Below are positions 1-6,696 of a stretch of DNA of 17,570 nucleotides, in pieces. How positions within the stretch are numbered: position 1 is the stretch's first letter; every line of letters starts with the position of its first letter. This DNA is from CAWBRT01 sp050015355 (GTDB lineage: Bacteria > Acidobacteriota > Terriglobia > Terriglobales > Acidobacteriaceae): positions 1-17,570 of the forward strand of contig JBEKBO010000095.1 in the NCBI GenBank assembly GCA_050015355.1. Reading direction: 5' to 3'. A program made the translations under genes and the position numbers. The notes beneath the pieces are model-generated. The model worked only from the letters and a program-made list of their open reading frames with translations, was not told the DNA's origin and made no database searches.

Positions 1-131
1 AAATCGTACCTTTTTCATTGACCGGTTCCTTTCCGCTTGTGGCTCTGCGCTGTGGTTCCGCCAGAACTGCTAGCGTAACCCACGCATCGCGCATTGGGAC
101 CGGTCACTCCATTGTGACTAGAATGCTGCGG
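1..131. other. Gene-free left edge with an inverted repeat
   Basis: No coding region is supported here. Positions 19-29 (TGACCGGTTCC) and 96-106 (GGGACCGGTCA) form an 11-base inverted repeat with one mismatch, 66 bases apart. The stretch lies just past the stop of the minus-strand yggU gene, so a structured 3' region is possible, but there is no T-run to make a clear terminator. Confidence 0.3.
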
Positions 132-437
132 TCACCGCAATGAGGGTTCGTGAGCCAGCAGCCGCTCGCCTACCGCCTCCGCGCTCAGCCCGGAGACACG
201 GATCACCTTGTTGCGGCTGGTTTCACCGGCGGCGATTGCAATCGACGAGCGTGATACGCCCAAGAGTCGCGCCAGAAACTCGATGCAGGCCTCGTTGGCG
301 CGTCCTTCGACCGGCGGCGAAGTCAGCGCCAGCTTGAGCGCGTCGCCCAGGGTGCCGGCAATGGCGTTCCGCTTGGCGCGCGGTTGCACGCGCACGGCGA
401 AACTGGCGCCTCCGGCAATGTTGCGGATGGGGATCAT
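132..437 (-). CDS. yggU: YggU/DUF167 family protein
   Basis: Small conserved protein of the DUF167 (YggU) family, whose biochemical role is not settled. From the ATG whose first base is 437 it has 101 residues, close to the roughly 96-100 usual for the family. The core is visible in order: FAVRVQPRAKRNAI near residue 14, the hallmark PPVEGRANE in the middle, and GETSRNKVIRV near the end. The open frame extends upstream to 533, but that would overlap the start of the divergent yggS by 20 bases and add a poorly conserved, Cys/Pro-rich N-terminus. An ATG at 452 is the other reasonable start. None of these starts has a good Shine-Dalgarno sequence. In enterobacteria yggS and yggU lie in one operon; here they are neighbours but point away from each other. 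Confidence 0.85.
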   Translation of the reverse strand: MIPIRNIAGGASFAVRVQPRAKRNAIAGTLGDALKLALTSPPVEGRANEACIEFLARLLGVSRSSIAIAAGETSRNKVIRVSGLSAEAVGERLLAHEPSLR

Positions 438-513
438 TGGACAGCAGTTCATAGAATAATCCAGTTTGGGCGGCTGCTCATCTTGCGGGTGATGCGGATT
501 ACAATCAGTTTGC

Positions 514-1218
514 ATGTCGATAGCCGGCAACATCGCTCAAATTCGGCAGCGCATGGCCGCCGCCGCGCTTCGCGCGGGGCGCCAACCCGGCGAGGTTGCG
601 CTGATGGCGGTTAGCAAGACCATGCCTGCCGACCGCATCCGTGAGGCCTTCGAGGCCGGTCAGCGGTTGTTCGGCGAGAACCGCGTGCAGGAGTTCCAGT
701 CGAAGCATGCGGAGCTGAGTGCGGAGGCCATCGAGCGCGCTCAGTTTCATCTCATCGGGCATCTGCAATCGAACAAGGCCGTCAAGGCCGCTGAATTGTT
801 TCAAGCGGTTGATTCGGTGGATTCGCTGCGCTTGGCGGAGCGGCTTGACGCAGCGGCCGCCAATCTGGGCAAAACACTGCGCATACTGATCGAGGTCAAC
901 ATCGGCGGCGAGCCGGAAAAATCAGGAGTCGAGCCCGGCTCTGTCGAGCTGGTTCGCATACTCGAGGCCGCGCCGCGCCTTCCGCGTCTCGAAATCCGCG
1001 GACTGATGACGGTTCCGCCGTTTACCGAGGACCCGGAAGCAGCGCGGCCGCACTTTCGGCGGTTGCGCGAGCTGCGCGACCGGTTAACGACGCAAACCAA
1101 ACTGGGGCTGCCTGAGCTCTCCATGGGAATGTCCCACGACTTCGAAGTCGCCATCGAAGAAGGCTCCACCTGCGTGCGAGTTGGCACGGCAATCTTCGGA
1201 GCACGCGGCGAGCTATGA
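514..1218 (+). CDS. yggS: YggS/PROSC family PLP homeostasis protein
   Basis: A 234-residue, single-domain alanine-racemase-fold barrel that binds pyridoxal 5'-phosphate and is known in the family to buffer PLP and affect amino-acid homeostasis, with no established catalytic reaction. The PLP lysine is K35 in AVSKT. Other family signatures follow in order: FGENRVQE, FHLIGHLQSNK, DSVDS, the GLMTVPP strand, SMGMSHDFEVAIEEGST and the C-terminal VRVGTAIFGAR, which contributes phosphate binding. Length matches the family. The ATG at 514 has no visible Shine-Dalgarno. A TACAAT box lies only 8 bases upstream (500-505), which would fit a leaderless or near-leaderless transcript, but no proper -35 accompanies it. 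The start is shared back to back with yggU. Confidence 0.95.
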   Translation: MSIAGNIAQIRQRMAAAALRAGRQPGEVALMAVSKTMPADRIREAFEAGQRLFGENRVQEFQSKHAELSAEAIERAQFHLIGHLQSNKAVKAAELFQAVDSVDSLRLAERLDAAAANLGKTLRILIEVNIGGEPEKSGVEPGSVELVRILEAAPRLPRLEIRGLMTVPPFTEDPEAARPHFRRLRELRDRLTTQTKLGLPELSMGMSHDFEVAIEEGSTCVRVGTAIFGARGEL

Positions 1219-1228
1219 AAATGCCGGG

Positions 1229-1243
1229 CCGGGGCGTCCCCGG
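1229..1243 (+). terminator. GC hairpin just after yggS
   Basis: CCGGGG (1229-1234) pairs with CCCCGG (1238-1243) across a three-base CGT loop, 10 bases past the yggS stop. There is no following T-run, so it would be at best an atypical terminator or a stabilising 3' hairpin. Confidence 0.3.
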
Positions 1244-1409
1244 GAACCGGCGCCGCCACACGCCATGACGTAGAGGCGTTTCTCCGGAGGAATCTGCGGC
1301 AACCGCTATAACATCAAGTTTTTCTACGACATTGGATAAGCCCAGAGTTCGCGATGCATTTACCGCCCTGTAACAACTTGTCTCTATACTCGCCACGTGT
1401 GGTGTTTGA

Positions 1410-1439
1410 TTGCGATTTCCGTCCCGGTGAACGTATACT
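1410..1439 (+). promoter_or_regulatory. Candidate sigma-70 promoter for comF
   Basis: TTGCGA (1410-1415) and TATACT (1434-1439) are 18 bases apart, matching the consensus at 4 of 6 and 5 of 6 positions. Transcription would begin near 1446, giving comF a leader of about 125 bases if translation starts at 1572. A second TATACT lies at 1385-1390 but with a poorly spaced -35. Confidence 0.4.
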
Positions 1440-1476
1440 GTTGTGTATTCCAGCAGGCGAGTGAACTCCTCTGGAA

Positions 1477-1497
1477 TTCCCCTTATTTTTGGGGGAA
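1477..1497 (+). promoter_or_regulatory. Stem-loop in comF leader
   Basis: TTCCCC (1477-1482) faces GGGGAA (1492-1497) across a T-rich loop of about nine bases. It is followed directly by AGGAGG-like purines. It lies in the untranslated leader between the candidate promoter and the likely comF start. The function is unknown, and no known riboswitch is recognised. Confidence 0.25.
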
Positions 1498-1571
1498 GGA
1501 GGCGTGTCTTCAGCAGTAGTGGAGACAGATTCCGGGCCAGCCAAGCTAAGCAGCTAAGCCGGCGGTCTTCT

Positions 1572-2402
1572 GTGGCCAAATTCGCCGGTGCCGCGCTCGG
1601 TAGTATGTTTGCGGCTGTTTTCCCCTCCGATTGCCGTCTCTGCCGCGCTCCGCTTGCGAATCTCTCGCGTCTTCCCGTATGCGACCAGTGCCTGGCGAAA
1701 ATCGTTCCCTTCGACGATCCGCGCTGCCATGTCTGTGGCGATCCGCTGGCTCCCGATTCCGAGTTCCTGGCGGTCGAGATATGCGCCAACTGTTACATCG
1801 AGCGCCCGCTGTTTACGCGTGCGATCAGCCATGGCGCCTACGCGGATGAGTTACGCGAACTGATTCACCTTCTCAAGTATCACCAGGTGCGCCCCGCCTC
1901 GGGCGTGCTCGGCCGCATGTTGGCGCAAGCCGCCGCACCCCTGATGGCGAGTTTCGCGTCGCAGCCGGTTTTTGTCGTTCCCGTGCCGCTCCATGCCAGC
2001 AAGTTTCGCGAGCGGGGGTTCAACCAGTCAGAACTGATTGCCCGCTCCGCCATCAGGGAACTGGGCCGCCAGACGGGCGCCTGCTCTGCGACCAGGCTGG
2101 AATTGTTGACGACGGTTCTGCTGCGCCGCCGTGCAACCGAGTCGCAGGTTGGCATGACGCGCGAGCAGAGGCGGGAAAACATCCGTGGCGCTTTTGCCGT
2201 GGCCGGCAAAGAACAGGTCGCCGGGCGTGAGGTGCTGCTGGTCGATGACGTTGTGACCACGGGTGCAACCGTCTCCGAGTGCGCCCGGATGCTTCTGGGC
2301 GCCGGCGTGAAAACTGTTTTTGTCGCATCCGTTGCACGTGCTTTGAATGAGAGTTTGTGGTTCGCATCTTATCGGGAGGGGGCGAAGGAACTGCGCGAGT
2401 GA
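1572..2402 (+). CDS. comF: ComF family phosphoribosyltransferase-like protein
   Basis: ComF-family protein; members are needed for the inward transport or handling of transforming DNA in competent bacteria and resemble type I phosphoribosyltransferases. An N-terminal zinc-ribbon region shows CxxC pairs at about C21/C24, C37/C40 and C52/C55, with a further CANC. The PRPP-binding motif VLLVDDVVTTGAT is near residues 219-231, and GFNQSE lies in the middle. The open frame begins at 1443, but its first 43 residues are basic, Ser/Arg-rich and unlike the family, and they lie in the promoter/leader zone. The GTG at 1572 gives 276 residues beginning just before the zinc ribbon; the ATG at 1605 (265 residues) is the alternative. 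Only 21 bases separate its stop from the HNH gene start, so the two are probably co-transcribed. Confidence 0.88.
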   Translation: MAKFAGAALGSMFAAVFPSDCRLCRAPLANLSRLPVCDQCLAKIVPFDDPRCHVCGDPLAPDSEFLAVEICANCYIERPLFTRAISHGAYADELRELIHLLKYHQVRPASGVLGRMLAQAAAPLMASFASQPVFVVPVPLHASKFRERGFNQSELIARSAIRELGRQTGACSATRLELLTTVLLRRRATESQVGMTREQRRENIRGAFAVAGKEQVAGREVLLVDDVVTTGATVSECARMLLGAGVKTVFVASVARALNESLWFASYREGAKELRE

Positions 2403-2423
2403 AGGCGCGTTCCTGCCATCGAT

Positions 2424-3011
2424 ATGCCGGCCAAAGGGGAACATCACAGATCGGGACGTGAACTCGCCGAAGCTGTTCTTACGCAAGCGCCGTACTCGCC
2501 AATGCATGCGCCGGTGCTGGTACTGAACGCCTCCTACGAGCCCATCAACATCTGTGCGGCGCGGCGTGCGATCGTGCTCGTGCTCAAGGGAGTGGCTATC
2601 ACGGAGGAGATCAATGGCCATCTGCTGCACTCGGCGCGTTTCGCCGTGCGTGTCCCCTCGGTAATCCGATTGCTGGAGTATCGCCGCATTCCCCACCAGA
2701 CGCGCGCCCTCTCGCGCAAGAACATCCTGCTGCGCGATCGCAACACCTGCCAGTATTGCGGCGTCCTGCTGCCGTCCAGCGAACTGACCCTGGACCACAT
2801 TGTCCCGCGTTCACGCGGCGGTCAGTCGACGTGGGAAAACCTGGTGGCTTGCTGCCACGCCTGTAACCACAAGAAGGGAAATCATTTGCTGCACGAGTGC
2901 TCGATGAAGCTGTTGCGTGAGCCGCGCACCTTCAACTTGCACACCAGCCGGCATATCATGCGCATGATGGGCGGTTCCGACGCCAAATGGCGCAAGTATC
3001 TGTTTTACTAG
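2424..3011 (+). CDS. HNH endonuclease family protein
   Basis: A 195-residue protein with a C-terminal HNH nuclease domain. A structural zinc site is formed by C109/C112 (CQYCG) and C144/C147 (CHAC). The catalytic beta-beta-alpha-metal core shows D124-H125 in LDHIVPRSRGG, N139 in WENL, and N148-H149 followed by KKG. The N-terminal 100 residues (VLNASYEPINICAARRAIVL) are the conserved leader seen in the widespread chromosomal HNH proteins of acidobacteria, cyanobacteria and planctomycetes; their substrate is not known. ATG 2424 is used here; the ATG at 2502 would begin just before the conserved VLVLNASYEP segment and is also plausible. It follows comF closely and may be in the same transcript, which hints at DNA metabolism, though adjacency is the only evidence. 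Confidence 0.9.
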   Translation: MPAKGEHHRSGRELAEAVLTQAPYSPMHAPVLVLNASYEPINICAARRAIVLVLKGVAITEEINGHLLHSARFAVRVPSVIRLLEYRRIPHQTRALSRKNILLRDRNTCQYCGVLLPSSELTLDHIVPRSRGGQSTWENLVACCHACNHKKGNHLLHECSMKLLREPRTFNLHTSRHIMRMMGGSDAKWRKYLFY

Positions 3012-3374
3012 TTTGGCAACTTCAAGGCCTTTCCGCGTGACCCTCCCCAACCCCTCCCGGATCAAAGCAGCCCTGTTTTTTACGCTTTATTGCTCCTGAA
3101 CGCCTGCGAAATATTAGCTAACTAGTTACTGGTTATCAGCATCTCACTATGACAATGAGCGGATGCCGGTTATCCAAGGTGAGCATCACCATTCCACTTC
3201 GCCTTGGCAGATGTCGTGCTCAGCAGGACCTAGTTATCTAAGTGACGCGCATTCAATCGTTTACGTATTCCGAGAAGTTTGGTGGTTGGAAGCATAACTG
3301 CACATTCGATGGTGTGAAGTTTTGTTCAGCAGTTCCCGATTCAGCCGTTTTTGACAGATTCACCTGGAGTGTCA
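3012..3374. other. Gene-free 363-base gap with two weak stem-loops
   Basis: No coding potential is recognised. Two consecutive inverted repeats are visible. In the first, GCATC (3139-3143) pairs with GATGC (3162-3166), with an inner TCA/TGA pairing. In the second, CCAAGG (3174-3179) pairs with CCTTGG (3202-3207) and can extend two pairs inward using a G-T pair. The region is less GC-rich than its neighbours and holds the upstream control of the kinase-like gene. No convincing -35/-10 pair was found. Confidence 0.3.
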
Positions 3375-4394
3375 ATGTCCGATAATGCGATGGAGCAGAT
3401 TGTCAGCACCTTGCGTCACTGTGGCGCGTCCTGGTACCCCGAACGCGGCGAAATGCGCAATGTGCGGATTGTGGGGCACACTCCCAAGACCGACCATTAT
3501 ATTTATGACGCAGTGATGGAATTCGCCGAGGGTGGCGAAAGGCTCGCGATCAAGGTATTCCGCGCCAACAGGTGCGGCGCGCAAGGGGTCAGGAGTCTGG
3601 CGGCGCAGGAGTTAAGGCACCTCCAGAGTGTCTATGCCCTGGTCGAGACGAAAAAGCTCGCAGGAATACCCCGCCCCCTGGGAGACTTTGCCGAGCTGGG
3701 GGCAATCGTCAGCCAAAAGCTCGGCGGCATTCCCTTGCAATCGATCATCATGAAAGCGGCTTTGCTCCCCGGTTATGCCGACTGTGGAACGCTGCAATAT
3801 GGCGCCAAGCGTACCGGTGAGTGGCTGCGCAAGTTCCACCGGGCAACCGCCGACATGCCGGAGCCATTCGATGCGGCCGGGTTTCTCGCGGATTTGGAGA
3901 AACTCTGCGCCGGTTGCAAGAAGGAAGGGCTGGACGATCTTTCCATCAAGAACATCCTGGGCGGCGCCAAGACGATTTTGGCACGCGCCAGGAAAACCCT
4001 GCCGTCTTCGGCGGTGTTGAATAACTTCACGCCGCTGAATGTCGTGATCACGGAAGACGGAGTCGGGTTCTGCGATTTCGCCAAGACATCGAAACGAGGC
4101 AGTTCCTTCCAAGACCTGGCGCTATTTCTTGCCTCGGTGGAGGCGCTGGAAAAATATCCCTTCTGCGACCGCTCCATCACCTCGGAGGTGCAGAGCAGCT
4201 TCCTGGAATCTTATGGCGTCTCGGCTGCCGATCAGCGCTTACTGCGCGTGCTCAAGATGAAGACCTTGCTGAGCATGCTGGTACAGGGACGCACCATCAG
4301 GGAGAGTGCGGCGCGCAAGAAAGTGATGTGGGCAAACGTCATGAAGCGGTTCATTCAGCAGGCCGCCGAGCGCGCGCTGGCTCCCACTGGATAA
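3375..4394 (+). CDS. Aminoglycoside/choline kinase-fold protein, probable pseudokinase
   Basis: A 339-residue protein with the outline of the APH/choline-kinase fold. AIK at 58-60 looks like the ATP-anchoring lysine of the N-lobe, E79 (QELRHLQ) may be its salt-bridge partner, and LRKFHRAT at 151-158 is the usual helix before the catalytic loop. In the loop the canonical HGD of APH enzymes is replaced by L215-N216-N217 (VLNNFTPLNV), so both the His and the catalytic Asp are missing. The metal-binding Asn (N222), the DFG-like Asp (D234 in FCDFAK) and D247 (QDLAL) remain. This suggests ATP or metal binding without normal phosphotransfer, though that is inference. ATG 3375 has a GGAG Shine-Dalgarno at 3366-3369, five bases upstream; an in-frame TTG at 3351 lacks one. 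Neighbours do not indicate a substrate. Confidence 0.75.
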   Translation: MSDNAMEQIVSTLRHCGASWYPERGEMRNVRIVGHTPKTDHYIYDAVMEFAEGGERLAIKVFRANRCGAQGVRSLAAQELRHLQSVYALVETKKLAGIPRPLGDFAELGAIVSQKLGGIPLQSIIMKAALLPGYADCGTLQYGAKRTGEWLRKFHRATADMPEPFDAAGFLADLEKLCAGCKKEGLDDLSIKNILGGAKTILARARKTLPSSAVLNNFTPLNVVITEDGVGFCDFAKTSKRGSSFQDLALFLASVEALEKYPFCDRSITSEVQSSFLESYGVSAADQRLLRVLKMKTLLSMLVQGRTIRESAARKKVMWANVMKRFIQQAAERALAPTG

Positions 4395-4432
4395 GGGGTG
4401 CAGGCTGGTCTAATCGCCGTCAGCCAACGGAA

Positions 4433-4476
4433 CTACCCCCGCGTTAGCCCAAAAGCGGGGCGGAACGTGGGGCACC
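4433..4476. repeat. Palindromic repeat family A, copy 1
   Basis: Begins CTACCCC and ends GGGGCACC, with an AGCCCAAAAGCGGGGC centre. The arms can pair (CCCCgCGTT with AACGtGGGG, one mismatch). It closely matches copy 3 at 10840-10879. It lies between the convergent ends of the kinase-like gene and uppP, where it could also act as a bidirectional hairpin. Confidence 0.75.
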
Positions 4477-4520
4477 CGCGAACCGCAACGTGCGACGCAA
4501 GCACGGGAAGCAGGTGGAAA

Positions 4521-4553
4521 CAGCAGATCCTTCGCTTCGCTCAGGATGACACC
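4521..4553. repeat. Repeat family B, copy 1 (single arm)
   Basis: One arm only: AGCAGATCCTTCG followed by CTTCGCTCAGGATGACACC. It matches the right arms of the full palindromes at 7947-8093 and 10974-11063. No left arm is found in the preceding 45 bases, so this is a half element placed just 11 bases beyond the uppP stop. Confidence 0.75.
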
Positions 4554-4564
4554 GGATAATTACT

Positions 4565-5428
4565 TTAGCCGTGCAGTGCGAGGTAGAGTACCCAGCTTCC
4601 GACGATGATGCGGTAGACGGCAAAGGGAACGAAGCCGTGGTCGCGCACCCAGACGAGAAACCACTCCACGACCACCAGTGCCACGAAAAACGAAACCACG
4701 AAGCCGATGGCCAGCACGATCCAATTATGCCCGGTCATCACCAGAGGCGTGAGCGTGTCTCCGGCGGCGATGCTCGGGTGCAAGGCCTTGACCAGCGAAT
4801 AACCGGTGGCTGCCAGCATGGTCGGAATCGAGAGCAGGAAGCTGAATTCCAAAGCAGCCGGCCGGCTCATGCCGACGATCTGCCCGGCGGCGATGGTCGA
4901 CATGGAACGCGAGGTTCCGGGAATTACCGCCGAAAACACTTGGCATAGACCGATCCAGATCGACTGGCCAAGCGACATCTCTTCCAGGTTGGTCGTCGAG
5001 GGCTCATGCCGCTCGCTCATCCGATCCACGATCCACATAACGATGCCGCCGATGATGAGCGCCAGCGCCATCACCTTGAGGCTTTCCAGGTTGTGGCCGA
5101 TGCGCTTGATCATCAGCAGCGATGGCCCGGAGGTGCAGACGAAGGCGACCAAGGTCAGCGTTATGGGGTGCGTCATCACCGTGTTCTTGCCGCGCTCGCC
5201 TTCGGGGAAGGTGCGGAAAAAATTGACGATCCGGGGCAGGAAGAGCAGCAGCAAAGCCAGAATGGCTCCCAACTGGATGACGATGGTGTACATCTTCCAG
5301 TACGGGTCGTCGAGGGAAAGGTGCATCAGCCTCTCGCAGATTCGCAGGTGCGCCGTCGAACTGACGGGCAAGAACTCGGTCAACCCTTCCACGACGCCGA
5401 GCAGGACGGAGAGTAAATAGTCGTTCAA
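4565..5428 (-). CDS. uppP: Undecaprenyl-diphosphate phosphatase (BacA type)
   Basis: Integral membrane enzyme that dephosphorylates undecaprenyl pyrophosphate to regenerate the lipid carrier for peptidoglycan and other surface polymers; overproduction of family members confers bacitracin resistance. Length is 287 residues, with about eight hydrophobic segments. The first signature is VEGLTEFLPVSSTAHL (residues 13-28), with acidic residues E14 and E18 and H27. The second is PGTSRS (170-175), whose Arg174 matches the conserved catalytic arginine. The start codon is TTG: on the minus strand GGAGG is followed by CGTA and then TTG, and no ATG is available nearby. A 231-base gap containing a family-A repeat separates it from the upstream dehydratase gene, so shared transcription is uncertain. 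Confidence 0.95.
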   Translation of the reverse strand: MNDYLLSVLLGVVEGLTEFLPVSSTAHLRICERLMHLSLDDPYWKMYTIVIQLGAILALLLLFLPRIVNFFRTFPEGERGKNTVMTHPITLTLVAFVCTSGPSLLMIKRIGHNLESLKVMALALIIGGIVMWIVDRMSERHEPSTTNLEEMSLGQSIWIGLCQVFSAVIPGTSRSMSTIAAGQIVGMSRPAALEFSFLLSIPTMLAATGYSLVKALHPSIAAGDTLTPLVMTGHNWIVLAIGFVVSFFVALVVVEWFLVWVRDHGFVPFAVYRIIVGSWVLYLALHG

Positions 5429-5498
5429 TACGCCTCCAGCGAGAATGGACCCGCCTCTTCGGACCTCACATTATCAAACTGCGGACCGCCCGACAAAA

Positions 5499-5578
5499 CT
5501 ACCCCACTCAAGCCAACAGAAGGCTTCCACCCCAGCGAGCCGAGCCTCGCCGGGGACCCCGGCTTGAATGGGCCACCC
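5499..5578. repeat. Palindromic repeat family A, copy 2, with inserted module
   Basis: The outer arms CCCACTCAAGCC (5503-5514) and GGCTTGAATGGG (5561-5572) pair at 11 of 12 positions and match copy 4 at 10893-10933. Between them sits a GC-rich module, TCCACCCCAGC (5526-5536) then TCGCCGGGGACCCCGGCT (5547-5564), which recurs in the family-B element at 8033-8078. A 75-codon minus-strand open frame across this region (5425-5652) is an artefact of the repeat. Confidence 0.75.
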
Positions 5579-5659
5579 GACCAAGTGAGCCGTTTGCTAC
5601 GAATGGCGCAGCTTGACCAAACCGCGCGGCGCGTAGTGGGGACCCCGCGCACCAGGCAT

Positions 5660-6658
5660 TCATTCCTTTGCTTCTCCTTCGGGGTAGATGATGCGGGCCA
5701 GCAATTGCGGTTCGGTGTTGCCTCCGCTCACCACGGCCACAATTTTGCGGGCGTGCGGCAGTTTATCGCCGTGCAACAGGCAGGCGGCAAACGCCACCGC
5801 GCCGCTGGGCTCGGCCAGGATATGCGCCTGGCAAATGAGCGTCCGCATGGCGCGGCGAATGTCGTCTTCACTCACCGTGACGATGTCGTCAACGTATTTT
5901 TGCATCAGGTCGAAGGTGATCTCGCCCACGGATTGACCGCGCAGGCCGTCGGCAATGGTGCTGCCGGCGCGCTCAGGTGCGATCTCGACGATGTGGCCGG
6001 TGCGGAAGCTCTGTTGCGCGTCGTTTGCCAGTTCCGGCTCGACGCCTACCACCTTTGCATGTGATCCGCTCAGCTTCATGGCGGCGGCGATGCCGGTAAC
6101 GAGGCCGCCCCCGCTTATGGGCGCCAACACGAGGTCAACATCGGCGAGGTCCTCAAGAATCTCAGGACCGATGGTGCCTTGCCCCGCGACCACCTGCTCG
6201 TCGTTGAAGGGCGGGACCTGGACATAGCCGTGCTGTGCCGCAAGTTCTTCCGACTTTTGCCGGCGTTCGCGGCTGGAGGGGCCGACGAGGACTACTTCGG
6301 CGCCCATGGCCGCCACCGCCTCCTGCTTCATCTTGCTGGAATTGCGCGGCATTACGACCACGGCGCGCATTCCCATGGCGCGGGCGGCATAAGCGACACC
6401 CTGCGCGTGATTGCCGCTGGAGTGGGTCACTACCCCGCGCTTCCGCTCTGCTTCGGTGAGCGAGGCAATCTTGTTGTAGGCGCCGCGCAACTTGAAGCTT
6501 CCGGTAGGCTGGAGATTTTCGGTCTTCAGATAGATTTCGGGCTCAGCCGAGCGCTTGGGGCGGTCGGATGGCGCCGCATAGTACCGGATTAGCGGGGTAC
6601 GAGCCGCGACTCCGGCTAGCCGCTCCCGTGCTTTCTCGATTTCTTTTAATGTGACCAT
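5660..6658 (-). CDS. Threonine/serine dehydratase (PLP-dependent)
   Basis: Fold-type II PLP enzyme that deaminates threonine to 2-oxobutanoate and ammonia, and probably serine to pyruvate. It has 332 residues, the length of catabolic TdcB-type enzymes, and lacks the C-terminal ACT-like regulatory domain of long biosynthetic IlvA. K56 in PTGSFKLRGA forms the PLP Schiff base. SSGNHAQG (80-87) and PISGGG (180-185, the phosphate-binding glycine loop) follow, and VVSGGN is near the C-terminus. Serine racemase shares these motifs and cannot be excluded. ATG at 6658 is the first start after the upstream hydrolase stop, 38 bases away, suggesting a two-gene operon with the hydrolase upstream. Confidence 0.92.
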   Translation of the reverse strand: MVTLKEIEKARERLAGVAARTPLIRYYAAPSDRPKRSAEPEIYLKTENLQPTGSFKLRGAYNKIASLTEAERKRGVVTHSSGNHAQGVAYAARAMGMRAVVVMPRNSSKMKQEAVAAMGAEVVLVGPSSRERRQKSEELAAQHGYVQVPPFNDEQVVAGQGTIGPEILEDLADVDLVLAPISGGGLVTGIAAAMKLSGSHAKVVGVEPELANDAQQSFRTGHIVEIAPERAGSTIADGLRGQSVGEITFDLMQKYVDDIVTVSEDDIRRAMRTLICQAHILAEPSGAVAFAACLLHGDKLPHARKIVAVVSGGNTEPQLLARIIYPEGEAKE

Positions 6659-6696
6659 GGCAATGGAACTGTCTCTATTCTAAGTTGACTTCCCGG

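Noticed and set aside
1443..1571. N-terminal extension of ComF by 43 residues
   Set aside because: The segment is basic, Ser/Arg-rich and unlike ComF proteins, and it overlaps the candidate promoter start and leader hairpin.
3351..3356. TTGACA as a perfect -35 box, or TTG as the start of the kinase-like gene
   Set aside because: A matching -10 would fall on the ATG at 3375, and the TTG has no Shine-Dalgarno, while ATG 3375 has GGAG five bases upstream.
5425..5652. 75-codon minus-strand open frame between uppP and the dehydratase
   Set aside because: It is composed mostly of the family-A palindrome and its flanks; no family or ribosome site is recognised.
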